Shown piece after piece: positions 23,209-33,042 of a stretch of 64,000 nucleotides of DNA. The translations under genes were made by a program, and so were the position numbers. Position 1 is the stretch's first letter. Each line of letters starts with the position of its first letter. This stretch comes from Macrostomum hystrix. Its lineage: Eukaryota > Platyhelminthes > Macrostomidae. The stretch covers positions 7,872,001 to 7,936,000 of the forward strand of contig CATNEN010000038.1 in the NCBI GenBank assembly GCA_950097015.1. Direction: 5' to 3'. The notes below the pieces were generated by a model. The model saw only the letters and a list, made by a program, of their open reading frames with translations. It had not been told where the DNA came from and searched no databases.

Positions 23209-23216
23209 TTCTAAAC

Positions 23217-23950
23217 CTAGAGTTGACCTACTCACTATGTAGTTTGGTACCTCTAATTGCCTAGACTGAATCTACTTAATCAGTCAGGGACTACTAAATC
23301 TAGAATCTTATTTCATGTAAACTAGTTTGATAAGTTATATATGTACTTTATTAGCCATTGACTTCTAAACTTAGACTAAATCTAATCAAATCAGTCTATT
23401 ACTTCGAGGCATTGTTGGCGCACAGTTCATTGTTAGTAGTATGAAGTGGTTCGATTTTATTGGCAAATGTTGGTGGGTCCTGTGTGGTTATACGTGTTTC
23501 TGATGTTTTTAAATTTAATAGACTATGTGGAGATAATTCCCGTCATATCCGTGTTTGCATAGCCTCGTTGCTTATCTCATGCTTCAGTAGCCCTGGTTTG
23601 TGTACCGGCTGACACGATCCACTATTGTTTTTTTATATATTTTGCATGAATTGTAGCACTGCCTGATAGAATCGCAGTCATAACTAACTACTCTCTTTTC
23701 CTGTTCAGTTCAAGTTTAATTTATTTCAAATTCGCGTTTTCACTACTGGCGAGTAGCTATGTTATTAAATGTACGATTTGATGCGATTGCATAATTGGTG
23801 AAGTTGATGGGAAATTCCTAATACAACTATGGGGATAAAATAAATGAGCGTATTGAGCAACTCAGTTGGTGTGTCATTCGCACCGATTGTCTATCGTGCT
23901 GTTTGTTGTATAATCCTGTACCAACTTGTCTATTACCGATTTTTATTTTT
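23217..23950. other. SPT5 3' flank and spacer
   Basis: Resumes the sequence interrupted by the MITE. It holds degenerate copies of a CTAAACCTAGA...ATCTACTTA motif, also seen before the MITE. An AATAAA lies near 23838. No gene seen. Confidence 0.5.
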
Positions 23951-23954
23951 TACC

Positions 23955-24472
23955 GAGTTTAATAGAAGTGCTCAACCAGTTTAATAGGAGTGCTCAACCA
24001 GTTTAATAGGAGTGCTCAATCTGTTTAATAGGAGTGCTCAACCTGTTTAAAGTGCTCAACCAGTTTAATAGGAGTGCTCAACCTGTTCAAAGTGCTCAAC
24101 CAGTTTAATAGGAGGGCTCAACCTGTTTAATAGGAGTGCTCAGCCTGTTTAATAGGAGGGCTCAGCCTGTTTAATAGGAGGGCTCAACCTGTTTAATAGG
24201 AGTGCTCAGCCTGTTTAATAGGAGGGCTCAACCTGTTTAATAGGAGTGCTCAGCCTGTTTAATAGGAGTGCTCAGCCTGTTTAATAGGAGTGCTCAACCA
24301 GTTTAATAGGAGTGCTCAGCCTGTTTAATAGGAGTGCTCAACATGTTTAATAGGAGTGCTCAACCAGTTTAATAGGAGTGCTCAGCCTGTTTAATAGGAG
24401 TGCTCAACCAGTTTAATATAAAGGAGTGCTCAACCAGTTTAATAAGAGTGCTCAACATGTTTAATAGGAGTG
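23955..24472. repeat. 22-bp minisatellite between SPT5 and the LicD gene
   Basis: About 23 copies of a unit containing TTTAATAGGAGTGCTCAACC. Subtypes differ by CCAGTT, CCTGTT or CATGTT and by GTGCTC or GGGCTC. Confidence 0.95.
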
Positions 24473-24595
24473 ATTTATAGGCAGACATTGGCCTGTCGCG
24501 TATTTTAAGGAAAGTCAAGTGGAATCAAATGCGCCAGTTGATGTGACCGAGTGGAATCTTTCAGCTGCATCAGCGATAGTCTTAGTCCGCAGTTT

Positions 24596-26115
24596 TCACA
24601 GCCGGTCAGCTCCGGCAATGTAAGCCGCCGCGTGGATGGTCGCTGACGAAGCCAGGAGCTGCAGCTGGCCGCCCGCCAGCTGAATGGTTTCGGAGAATTG
24701 GAATCGAGCTGTCAGGCTTTGGCAGGGGGTCACTGGCCGGCTGCAGGTGGCAAACGGTAGGTCGTGCAGGTAGTACACGCAGTCGGACAGGCTGGTGTTG
24801 GCAAAGTAGCCGCTAATCATGCTGCCTATTGAGTTGGGCGTGCCGTACCATCGGTTGTGAAATGGTCGCCTAACCGTAGGAAAAATATCCCCAATTGGGA
24901 AGCTGAACGGCGGCTCCCTGATTAGCACCTGGTCGGAGGTGTGATTCAGCCGGTAGAAGAAAATGTCTATGGCCACGGGCCTAATAAGGAAGAGAAAGTT
25001 GAAGCTTTTGGCGTTAGCAGTAGAACATAAAATTGCTCTATCACTTCAAAGCGTGTGGGTGTCAGGTGAGGCAGTGTGTGGGTGTCAGGTGATCTGGTGT
25101 GTAGGTGTCAGGTCATCTGGTGTGTGGGTGTCAGGTGAGGCAGTGTGTGGGTGTCAGGTGAGACAGTGTGTGGGTGTCAGGTGAGGCAGTGTGTGGGTGT
25201 CAGGTGAGACAGTGTGTGGGTGTCAGGTGAGGCAGTGTGTGGGTGTCAGGTGAGGCAGTGTGTGGGTGTCAGGTGAGGCAGTGTGTGGGTGTCAGGTGAG
25301 GCAGTGTGTGGGTGTCAGGTGAGACAGTGTGTGGGTGTCAGGTGAGGCAGTGTGTGGGTGTCAGGTGAGGCAGTGTGTGGGTGTCAGGTGAGGCAGTGTG
25401 TGGGTGTCAGGTGAGGCAGTGTGTGGTTGTCAGGTGAGGCAGTGTGTGGGTGTCAGGTGAGGCAGTGTGGGGTGTCAGTCAAGTCTCACCTGTCTAGCAC
25501 CGGGTCCAGGGTGTCCCGCAGGTGCACCTTCCAGTGCTGGTTGATCCACTCGGTGTCGTGGAAGAGCAGCTCAGGCCAGCGGTACCTCAGCTGGCTGAGA
25601 ACGGCCTTGGCGGCCTCCTTCTGGTCCTCCCGGATCCTCAAATCAATGTCCTCATCGTAGGGTATCATTTCGAAGTGCCGCAGGGCACCCAGCGCGGTGC
25701 CCATGTCCAGGTAGAGCTCAACTCCCGCCAGCTCCAGCTGCTCGGCCACCCTGGCCAGGTGCCGCATCGCTCGGATTCTGGCCTGCCGCGGCAGCTTCTC
25801 AACGAAGCACTGCTCGCCGACTGGCAACTCGGACGAGGCCGATTCAGCGACGACTGCAGGCAGCTGCGACCTGCAAGCCAGGGTCAGGGCCGACCAGTCA
25901 ACAGCCGCTGAGCGCCGAGTCAGGAATGAGTCCTTCGGGTTCCCTGACCAGCCTGCCGCCTGCAGGGCTCTCAAGGCTACTGCAACACAACCCTGCCTAC
26001 CGCTGCCGCCGCCGCTGCTGCTGCCTAGCCTGAGCAGCCACATGCTGGGAATGCCGATGCTGAAGGTGACAATCAGCAGCAGCTGAGGCAGTTGTTGACT
26101 TCGAATTCTGGGCAT
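24596..26115 (-). CDS. LicD/fukutin-family membrane protein (putative phosphotransferase)
   Basis: Exons 26115-25490 and 24980-24596 join at an AG/G codon split (LDR-PVAIDIFF) to give 336 residues. A hydrophobic segment at about residues 10-28, following a short basic end, suggests a type II Golgi or ER protein. The LicD-like core reads DMGTALGALRHFEMIPYDEDIDLRI, with acidic DEDID at 154-158. Downstream PVAIDIFF matches the second acidic motif of the family. Family members transfer phosphocholine or ribitol/glycerol phosphate to sugars; the actual substrate cannot be told here. The ATG at 26115 is the first in frame before the membrane segment. The 509-bp intron holds a minisatellite. The gene lies tail to tail with SPT5 and head to head with the downstream GPCR. 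It is more general than FKTN or FKRP, so no symbol is given. Confidence 0.78.
25045..25475. repeat. 22-bp minisatellite in the LicD intron
   Basis: About 19 copies of a unit containing GTGAGGCAGTGTGTGGGTGT, with CAGGTGAG at each junction. It lies on the strand opposite to the gene. Confidence 0.95.
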
Positions 26116-27002
26116 TCTTGATAGTCAGCCATCACTTCGGCTGTCCCCATGGAAATTATCCCCGCTTTATAGTATCCCCCACCCACCCCACCAGCGGGAG
26201 CCTCTTTAACCAGCCGATGGTGGGATCGACCGGGTTGCGCCTTGGAGTTTGTTTACGATGGCTGCCTTAGCGCAATAAAAGCAAAAGTATTTCATCTCCC
26301 CCCTGTTAGCCTCCAGCAATGTATTAGATAAAGATTGATTTACCTCAGTGACTGTGGCATATCAAGATAAAGTGGACTTCATATCTCTCTGTGTGCGCGC
26401 GCCACGATTTACAATCCCCTCCCTTCGAGACTCCGCGGGAGAGGCCTAAACTTTGTTTATCTCAATTCCTGCGAGAAGCAGAAATTGGTGTCGGCCATTG
26501 CCAGCGCTTTGTGTGTGTGTGTGGGGGGGGGAGGGTAGCCCCTTAGCTGGGAATCGGGAAGTGATTTCTGTCCCTGACTCTCCGGTCACTGGGCTGCAGT
26601 GCCGCAGCTGCGTGAGTGGCAGCCAACCAGCCTCCCATTCCCAGATAAGGAGCCCCAGATAGCTCGGTCACGAAGGGATGACATTATTTTCGTGAGGCCC
26701 AAATACAATAATAAAAATGATGATGATGATGATGCTGACTGCACTACGCAATGCAGCTTTTCAACGCGGACAGGATGAAGAGGCGAATGCCCGATCGAGG
26801 CGGATGTGCTCCGGGTTCCGTCAGGGATAACATCTCCAATTAACATAAGGGAGGAACTGTGCTCAAGGTGATATTGCTTCGAGTTTATAATGGACTCAAG
26901 TCACGAGAATTCTGACAGTATCTCATGATCGGCATCCTGTACTAGAGTGCTCCAATAACTATTTCGCCTCGCAGCACCGGCTAAAAGTCCAAATTTGCAG
27001 TA
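26116..27002. other. Shared upstream region between the LicD gene (-) and the GPCR (+)
   Basis: Mixed composition, with a short (TG)n/G run near 26510-26530 and ATGATGATG near 26715. Promoters for the divergent genes probably lie here or just downstream, but no defined element was recognised. Confidence 0.4.
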
Positions 27003-27370
27003 GTCTAAAGCCTTTGCCCCAAGCACCAATGTCCCTAAGCTCGATTCCGCGGCGAGGCAACATTCACTTATTTCGCGGAGAGAGGGCTTGGGGCCTGTCG
27101 TGCAATTGACGCCCTTGAGGGCCAAACTCCAAGGCGCAGTGGCAGTGCACACTGCCTGGCGACGAGAAAGTCAGGGCAGATGTACACACCTGTGTGAGTG
27201 TGTGCCTGCGTACGGTATCTGTGTGCGTGTGAGTTCAGGAGTCAGCAAAATGGGCAGAATTGCCTCCTCGCTGGCTTCGGGTCCTCTGTCACAAAATAAT
27301 GTGCCACTGCCCATTGCCTCCTGCAAATTACTAATTATTACTCGTATAGTATTATTAGTTCATAGATTGT
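27003..27370 (+). mobile_element. SINE-like element, family A, copy 2
   Basis: Matches copy 1 from its B-box-like portion (AAGCTCGATTCCGCGGCGAG) through AGTCAGGGCAGATGTACACA to an ATT-rich tail (about 27330-27360). Truncated or diverged at the 5' end. It lies about 300 bp upstream of the GPCR start, possibly within its leader or promoter. Confidence 0.65.
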
Positions 27371-27675
27371 CTCCAGGTGATTAGTGTACGGTTATTAGGC
27401 GACCCTACCGTTGAAAAGTGCCGTCAACGCGCTTGGCGGCTAAGACGCTGGGTGGAAAATGATGCGGGGAAATACTGCAGTATAGGAATTATGACAGCCC
27501 GTGCGTGGGCTGCTGAGCTGCTATTGGCTGCTAGCCTGACAGCCAGTACTCTCCCCCTCGCTCTGAGTCTAATAAAGATCAGCTCAGCTATGCTCAACTG
27601 TCGGCAAGGACTCGCGTTGACAAGCAGGGGAACTCGCTGTGACTGAATGCCACCAGATCCCAGCCAGAGTTGAAG

Positions 27676-29587
27676 ATGCACCTCGCCACCTACGAAGCCG
27701 AGTTGTACACCGAGTTCGCCGAGTACCGGGTGTACAAGTGGATTCATTGGTTCGTCAGCCCGGCCCTGTTCCTGACTGGCACCTGTGGCAATGCGCTGCT
27801 TATCTGGCTGCTTCTGCCCAACTGCCGTTCCACCGGCACCTACAAGTACCTGGTGGTGCTGGGCCTGGCCGACCAGCTCGTGCTGACATCCGGCCTCTTG
27901 AACCGCTGGCTGCAACAGTGCTTCGGCTTCAGCTTCGAGCTGCAGTGCCACGCCTGCTGTCTGGGCAACAAGTTTGCCTCTTATTTCTCCAGCTACTTCT
28001 CAGCCCTGCTCATCAGCGTGGTGTCCTTCGAGCGTTCTCTAGTCGTCTGCTTCCCCCTGAAAGCGGTCAGCCTCCAGTCCTCCAGGCGGATGCGCCTCGT
28101 CCTGTCCGCCATCTTGGCCTTCAGCGCCCTCATCAACTCCTACTGGTTCTTTATACTGGACCGTCTGCCAGACTCAGCTCAGAATATCACCGTTCAGTTT
28201 GCCTCCTGCGACATCAAACCCACTGCGCAGCGACTCTCAGGCCCAATTAGCGTTCTGGACGCTGTGCTTTACTCAATCCTGCCACTGCTGGTTATTTTCT
28301 CCTGCAATATTGTCACCATCTGTAAGCTGCAAAGAGCCAGTGTCCACAGGCGCCATAGGCTTAACGCCAACCATGGATGCCAGGCGTGGCAGAAACAGTC
28401 TGCTGGTGAGGCCGCATCCCATGCTTCGCACTTGTCTCCCATTGGCTAGAATCCCTGCCCCATCTTCTCGTATATCATTGGCTAGAATCTCTGCCCCGTC
28501 TTCTCGTCTATCATTGGCTAGAATTCAAACGCTCCAGTTTTTCGTCTCTCATTGGCTAAAATACCTGCCCCGTCTTCTCATCTATCATTGGCTAGAATCT
28601 CTGCCCCGTCTTCTCGTCTATCATTGGCTAGAATCTCTGCCCCGTCTTCTCGTCTATCATTGGCTAGAATCTCTGCCCCGTCTTCTCGTCTATCATTGGC
28701 TAGAATCTCTGCCCCGTCTTCTCGTCTATCATTGGCTAGAATCTCTGCCCCGTCTTCTCGTCTATCATTGGCTAGAATCTCTGCCCCGTCTTCTCGTCTA
28801 TCATTGGCTAGAATTCAAACGCTCCAGTTTTTCGTCTCTCATTGGCTAAAATACCTGCACCGTCTTATCCTTTCTGCAAGAAAGTGGCTCTAAGATATGC
28901 ACCACCATTGAAGATCAAGGAAGGTATTCTAGAGTGTGTACTTATGGCTCTGTGCCTAATCACAGATTAAAGCAGTAAAAAAACTAAAAAACAAAGTACA
29001 ATGTTAGGACTAAACTGTCGATAAAAAACTATTAAAATTGACTTCGAAGCTAATTAGACTGGTTGATATTGTGCACAGGTATCACGTCCTCAACTGCAGT
29101 CAAGGGAGCACAGGGCCAATCAGCTGGTAGCCAGCACGCGGACGAGAGCGTCCGCCAGGTGACCATCCTGCTGCTGTCCATCTCGACCTTCTACCTCATC
29201 GCCTCGCTGCCCGTGGCCCTGCTGAAGGTCCTGACAACTCTGTCGAATGCCATCGACCTCTCTGCGCTGAGCGAGAACCGACAGTCATATGCGCGATACC
29301 GTCTGGTCGAGTCCGTCACTCACCTGTGCATGTACTCCAATCACTGCGTCAACTTCCTGCTCTACTGCGCCTCCGGCCAGCGGATTCGCAACGAGCTCCG
29401 GGCGCGCCTCCATCAGGCCTGCTGCCGCTGCTGCATCGGCGGCACCAGGGGCAACGACTCGACAGCGATGGTCGGTGTTGGCGCAGCCCTGACCAACGGC
29501 CGGTGCCACGTTAGCGATGCCAACGCTGCCGGCGCTGGGCGACCCAGCCCGGAGCTGATGCCGCTGCAGATCGACGTGGAAAGCTGA
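27676..29587 (+). CDS. Class A (rhodopsin-family) G protein-coupled receptor, probable neuropeptide receptor
   Basis: Exons 27676-28405 and 29079-29587 join at a split Gly codon (QSAG-ITSS), giving 412 residues. Seven hydrophobic segments are visible. TM1 carries GN (38-39); TM2 LGLAD (Asp66); after TM3 the DRY position reads FER (118-120); TM5 has ILPLLVIF; TM6 is VTILLLSISTFYLIASLP; TM7 has NHCVNFLLYC in place of NPxxY, followed by a basic helix-8-like RIRNELRARL. The NxxxNFLLY form and the overall length are typical of invertebrate peptide receptors of the FMRFamide/myosuppressin-like group; the ligand is inferred only to be a peptide. ATG 27676 precedes TM1 by about 25 residues; there is no signal peptide. 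The intron falls in intracellular loop 3. An AATAAA lies at 29781, about 195 bp past the stop. Confidence 0.87.
28440..28850. repeat. 36-bp minisatellite in the GPCR intron
   Basis: About 11 copies of a unit containing ATTGGCTAGAATCTCTGCCC and CGTCTTCTCGTCTATC. A variant unit with GAATTCAAACGCTCC occurs near each end (about 28521 and 28811), suggesting block duplication. Confidence 0.95.
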
Positions 29588-30224
29588 GCGCCCATGGTTT
29601 GAGATTTTCCGGAATTGTTTTCACGAACTCAGTATAACAAACCAGATTTTGATTTTTCGGCATACATTTGTTACATTTTCGTTTTTTAATTAATTATAAT
29701 TCGTTTCTTGCGATAAATTTACATGCTTTTTAACAAAAGTTTCTCGATTTCTATGGTAAATGCGCGCGAGTTTAAACTTGAATAAAAAAAGAAAATAATC
29801 AACTATGATTAACCAGACACTGATCGATAGATCATTAGATCCCTAGAGGCACACTTTATAAATGCTTGAAAACTTTTAGATTTTTACCTTAGACGTGACG
29901 ACTGTATTGGAACCTCAGACAATAAATTTTTCACCTTAGTCATAACTCATAGTCAGCCCCACACTGGATAACCTTCATAACACATAAATATATGTACTTT
30001 TGATGATTAGATATGCGGTAAAAAGTTGTTTATTTTAAAGAAATTTATTCTTAAATAGTACCTAGAGCCACCTTCAGATATTAGCTCGTAAATAAAAGCA
30101 CTTTTCAAATGTCCCTTAAAAATGTTCGTTCTTTATCAACAAAAATAACTGCATTACAAATATAGTCTATTTGTCTCAGTGATTTTCTCAGGGTAACGTA
30201 GAATAAGTTAAATAGGGCCATAGA
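29588..30224. other. GPCR 3' flank, AT-rich
   Basis: Contains the AATAAA at 29781. Otherwise AT-rich spacer with no gene seen. Confidence 0.5.
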
Positions 30225-30530
30225 CATCATCCACCTGGATAATCCCTCATCATCAATCCTTCACCTGGATAATCCAACACCATCTACCTGGATTATCCAT
30301 CACCATCTACCTGGATTATCCATCACCATCTACCTGGATTATCCCTCATTATCCATTCTTCACCTAGCTGGATTATCCATCACCATCTACTAGATTATCC
30401 CTCACTATCCATACTTCACCTGGATAATCCATCATCATCCACATACGTTATCCATTATCATTCATTATCCTCCTGACTCAACATTCATAATCCACCTGGA
30501 TAATCCATTATCATCCACCTGCACCAAGAT
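30225..30530. repeat. Imperfect tandem repeat of CACCTGGATAATCCATCA type
   Basis: About 12 degenerate units of 20-25 bp containing CACCTGGAT(A/T)ATCC. The array is older or less homogenised than its neighbour. Confidence 0.85.
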
Positions 30531-30549
30531 CACCCTGGCTAGGATCTTA

Positions 30550-31450
30550 AATTACCAGAGTAGTATCTGTAGCAGTAGTATCTGCAGCAGTAGTATCTGT
30601 AGCAGTAGTATCTGTAGCAGTAGTATCTGCAGCAGTAGTATCTGCAGCAGTAGTGTCTGTAGCAGTAGTATCTGTAGCAGTAGTATCTGTAGCAGTAGTA
30701 TCTGTAGCAGTAGTATCTGTAGCAGTAGTATCTGTAGCAGTAGTATCTGTAGCAGTAGTATCTGTAGCAGTAGTATCTGCAGCAGTAGTATCTGTAGCAG
30801 TAGTATCTGTAGCAGTAGTATCTGTAGCAGTAGTATCTGTAGCAGTAGTATCTGCAACAGTAGTATCTGCAACAGTAGAATCTGTAGCAGTAGTATCAGC
30901 AACAGTAGTATCTGTAGCAGTAGTATCTGTAGCAGTAGTATCTGTAGCAGTAGTATCTGTAGCAGTAGTATCTGCAACAGTAGAATCTGTAGCAGTAGTA
31001 TCTGTAGCAGTAGTATCTGTAGCAGTAGTATCTGTAGCAGTAGTATCTGCAACAGTAGTATCTGTAGCAGTAGTATCTGTAGCAGTAGTATCTGCAACAG
31101 TAGTATTTGCAGCAGTAGTATCTGTAGCAGTAGTATTTGTAGCAGTAGTATCTGCAGCAGTAGTATTTGCAGCAGTAGTATCTGTAGCAGTAGTATTTGT
31201 AGCAGTAGTATCTGCAGCAGTAGTATCTGTAGCAGTAGTATCTGTAGCAGTAGTATTTGTAGCAGTAGTATCTGCAGCAGTAGTATCTGTAGCAGTAGTA
31301 TCTGCAACAGTAGTATCTGTAGCAGTAGTATCTGCAGCAGTAGTATTTGTAGCAGTAGTATCTGCTGGAGTAGTATCTGTAGCAGTAGTATCTGCAACAG
31401 TAGTATCTGCAACAGTAGTATCTGCCGGAGTAGTATCTGTAGCAGTAGCT
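30550..31450. repeat. 15-bp minisatellite
   Basis: About 60 copies of GTAGCAGTAGTATCT with GCAACAG, GCAGCAG and TATTTG variants. Because 15 is divisible by three, long frames exist on both strands (Leu/Ile/Gln or Val/Ala/Ser periodic); these are not credible genes. Confidence 0.97.
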
Positions 31451-32084
31451 TTTAATCAGGGTACATTGTGGTGCATCATCGTGACTAATCTAGTAGAGGA
31501 CGGCCCTCCGGGACCCGCCCCCAGACAGTTTGCTAGTTAACTCGCAACTCAACTGAACTGACTCGAACTGAGACTGTTCCCAGAGAAGTGTGAGCAGGTC
31601 TCACTATAGAAATCAATAATGCGACTGCATGCGTGCCTCTATCTGAAACGAGCATGCCTCAGTTCATATAGGCGAATGCACTCTAAGAGTTTGGGAATCG
31701 AAATTCCCAAAGTCAAGCATTAACATATTAAGAACTAGTGAGTTTAAGCAGCTGTTTTATTTGGCAATTTGCGAGTCGAAATCATTAAAATGCTTTGCCG
31801 TTCCTCAAGAGTCTTCGTATGGGAGGATGCTCACTTCGCGTGCTCACTTCAGTGCGAGCAGTGTGCTCAAGCAGCAGTTGAAATGAAAATGCAAATTGCT
31901 TAACTGCCTCAAGAGCATTGTCAAATGTGTCACCTCTAGTCAGATTCGATGGCTGATGAAGCATTTGTTGGTCTCAAAACATTTGTCCCAACAGAAATGC
32001 AGCTTATATCAGGGAAGTGGATTCGCTGCAGTTTGAGTTTCACAACAGTCCCATATTTGTAGCATCCGTTTTTTAATTAGATCT
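31451..32084. other. Spacer, nothing recognised
   Basis: Unique-looking sequence of mixed composition without a coding signature or RNA gene that I can recognise. Confidence 0.45.
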
Positions 32085-32280
32085 GCAGTGACAGTGTACA
32101 GTGCCTAAAGATGAGAAAGTCAGGGCAGATGTACACACCTGTGTGAGTGTGTGCCTGTGTACAGTATCTGTGTGGGTGTGTGCTCAGGAGTCAGCGGAAT
32201 GGGCAGAATTGCCGCAACGCTGCCTGCGGGTCTAGTGTCTCCACAGCCCCTCTCAAAATAAACATTTTAGCTGTATTAAG
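32085..32280 (+). mobile_element. SINE-like element, family A, copy 3 (3' part)
   Basis: Shares the body segment AAGTCAGGGCAGATGTACAC through CAGGAGTCAGCGGAATGGGC with copies 1 and 2. The tRNA-like head is absent. Confidence 0.65.
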
Positions 32281-32354
32281 CATGACAGACATTTATGTCA
32301 AAGTAATCATCCTTTACTTAAATAATTCCGTGGTTTTCTATCACAAAATTTACT

Positions 32355-32780
32355 TTAAGACAGGTGTCTCAATCATAAAGACAGGTGTCTCAATCCTATA
32401 GACAGGTGTCTCAATCCCTAACACAGGTGTCTCAATCCTATAGACAGGTGTCTCAATCCCTAACACAGGTGTCTCAATCCTATAGACAGGTGTCTCAATC
32501 CCTAACACAGGTGTCTCAATCCTATAGACAGGTGTCTCAATCCCTAACACAGGTGTCTCAATCCTATAGACAGGTGTCTCAATCCTATAGACAGGTGTCT
32601 CAATCCCTAACACAGGTGTCTCAATCCCTAACACAGGTGTCTCAATCCTATAGACAGGTGTCTCAATCCCTAACACAGGTGTCTCAATCCTAGAGACAGG
32701 TGTCTCAATCCCTAACACAGGTGTCTCAATCGCTAACACAGGTGTCTCAATCCCTAACACAGGTGTTTCATCCTTTAGAC
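32355..32780. repeat. 21-bp minisatellite of the ACAGGTGTCTCAATC family, downstream of the EF-hand gene
   Basis: About 20 copies. CCTATAG and CCCTAAC subtypes alternate between copies of ACAGGTGTCTCAAT. The same 15-base core recurs in arrays at 34495, 36690 and 37460. Confidence 0.96.
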
Positions 32781-33042
32781 AGCTGTTTCGTCTACAAGTG
32801 AAATGTGTATTTGTTATGCATTTCAATCCGTAAAATAAAAAAAATATTTTCTTAATTCTTCATTCTTCATTGGAGTCTAATTTTTCTCTGCTCAAATGTC
32901 TAATTTTGCATTGCATTTGTGATTTGAAAAGTTTTTAGTGACTTTATACCAGCTGAAAAGTCTTCACCATGGACAAGCAAAGTGACCGGTGGACAATTTA
33001 TATTTTGCTAGTCAGTTTTTCCTGTGGCAAAAGTTGAGTCGA

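Noticed and set aside
30552-31540. Long frames on both strands (Leu/Ile/Gln and Val/Ala/Ser repeats)
   Set aside because: They are produced by a 15-bp tandem repeat whose period is divisible by three; no start context, splice signals or unique sequence support a protein.
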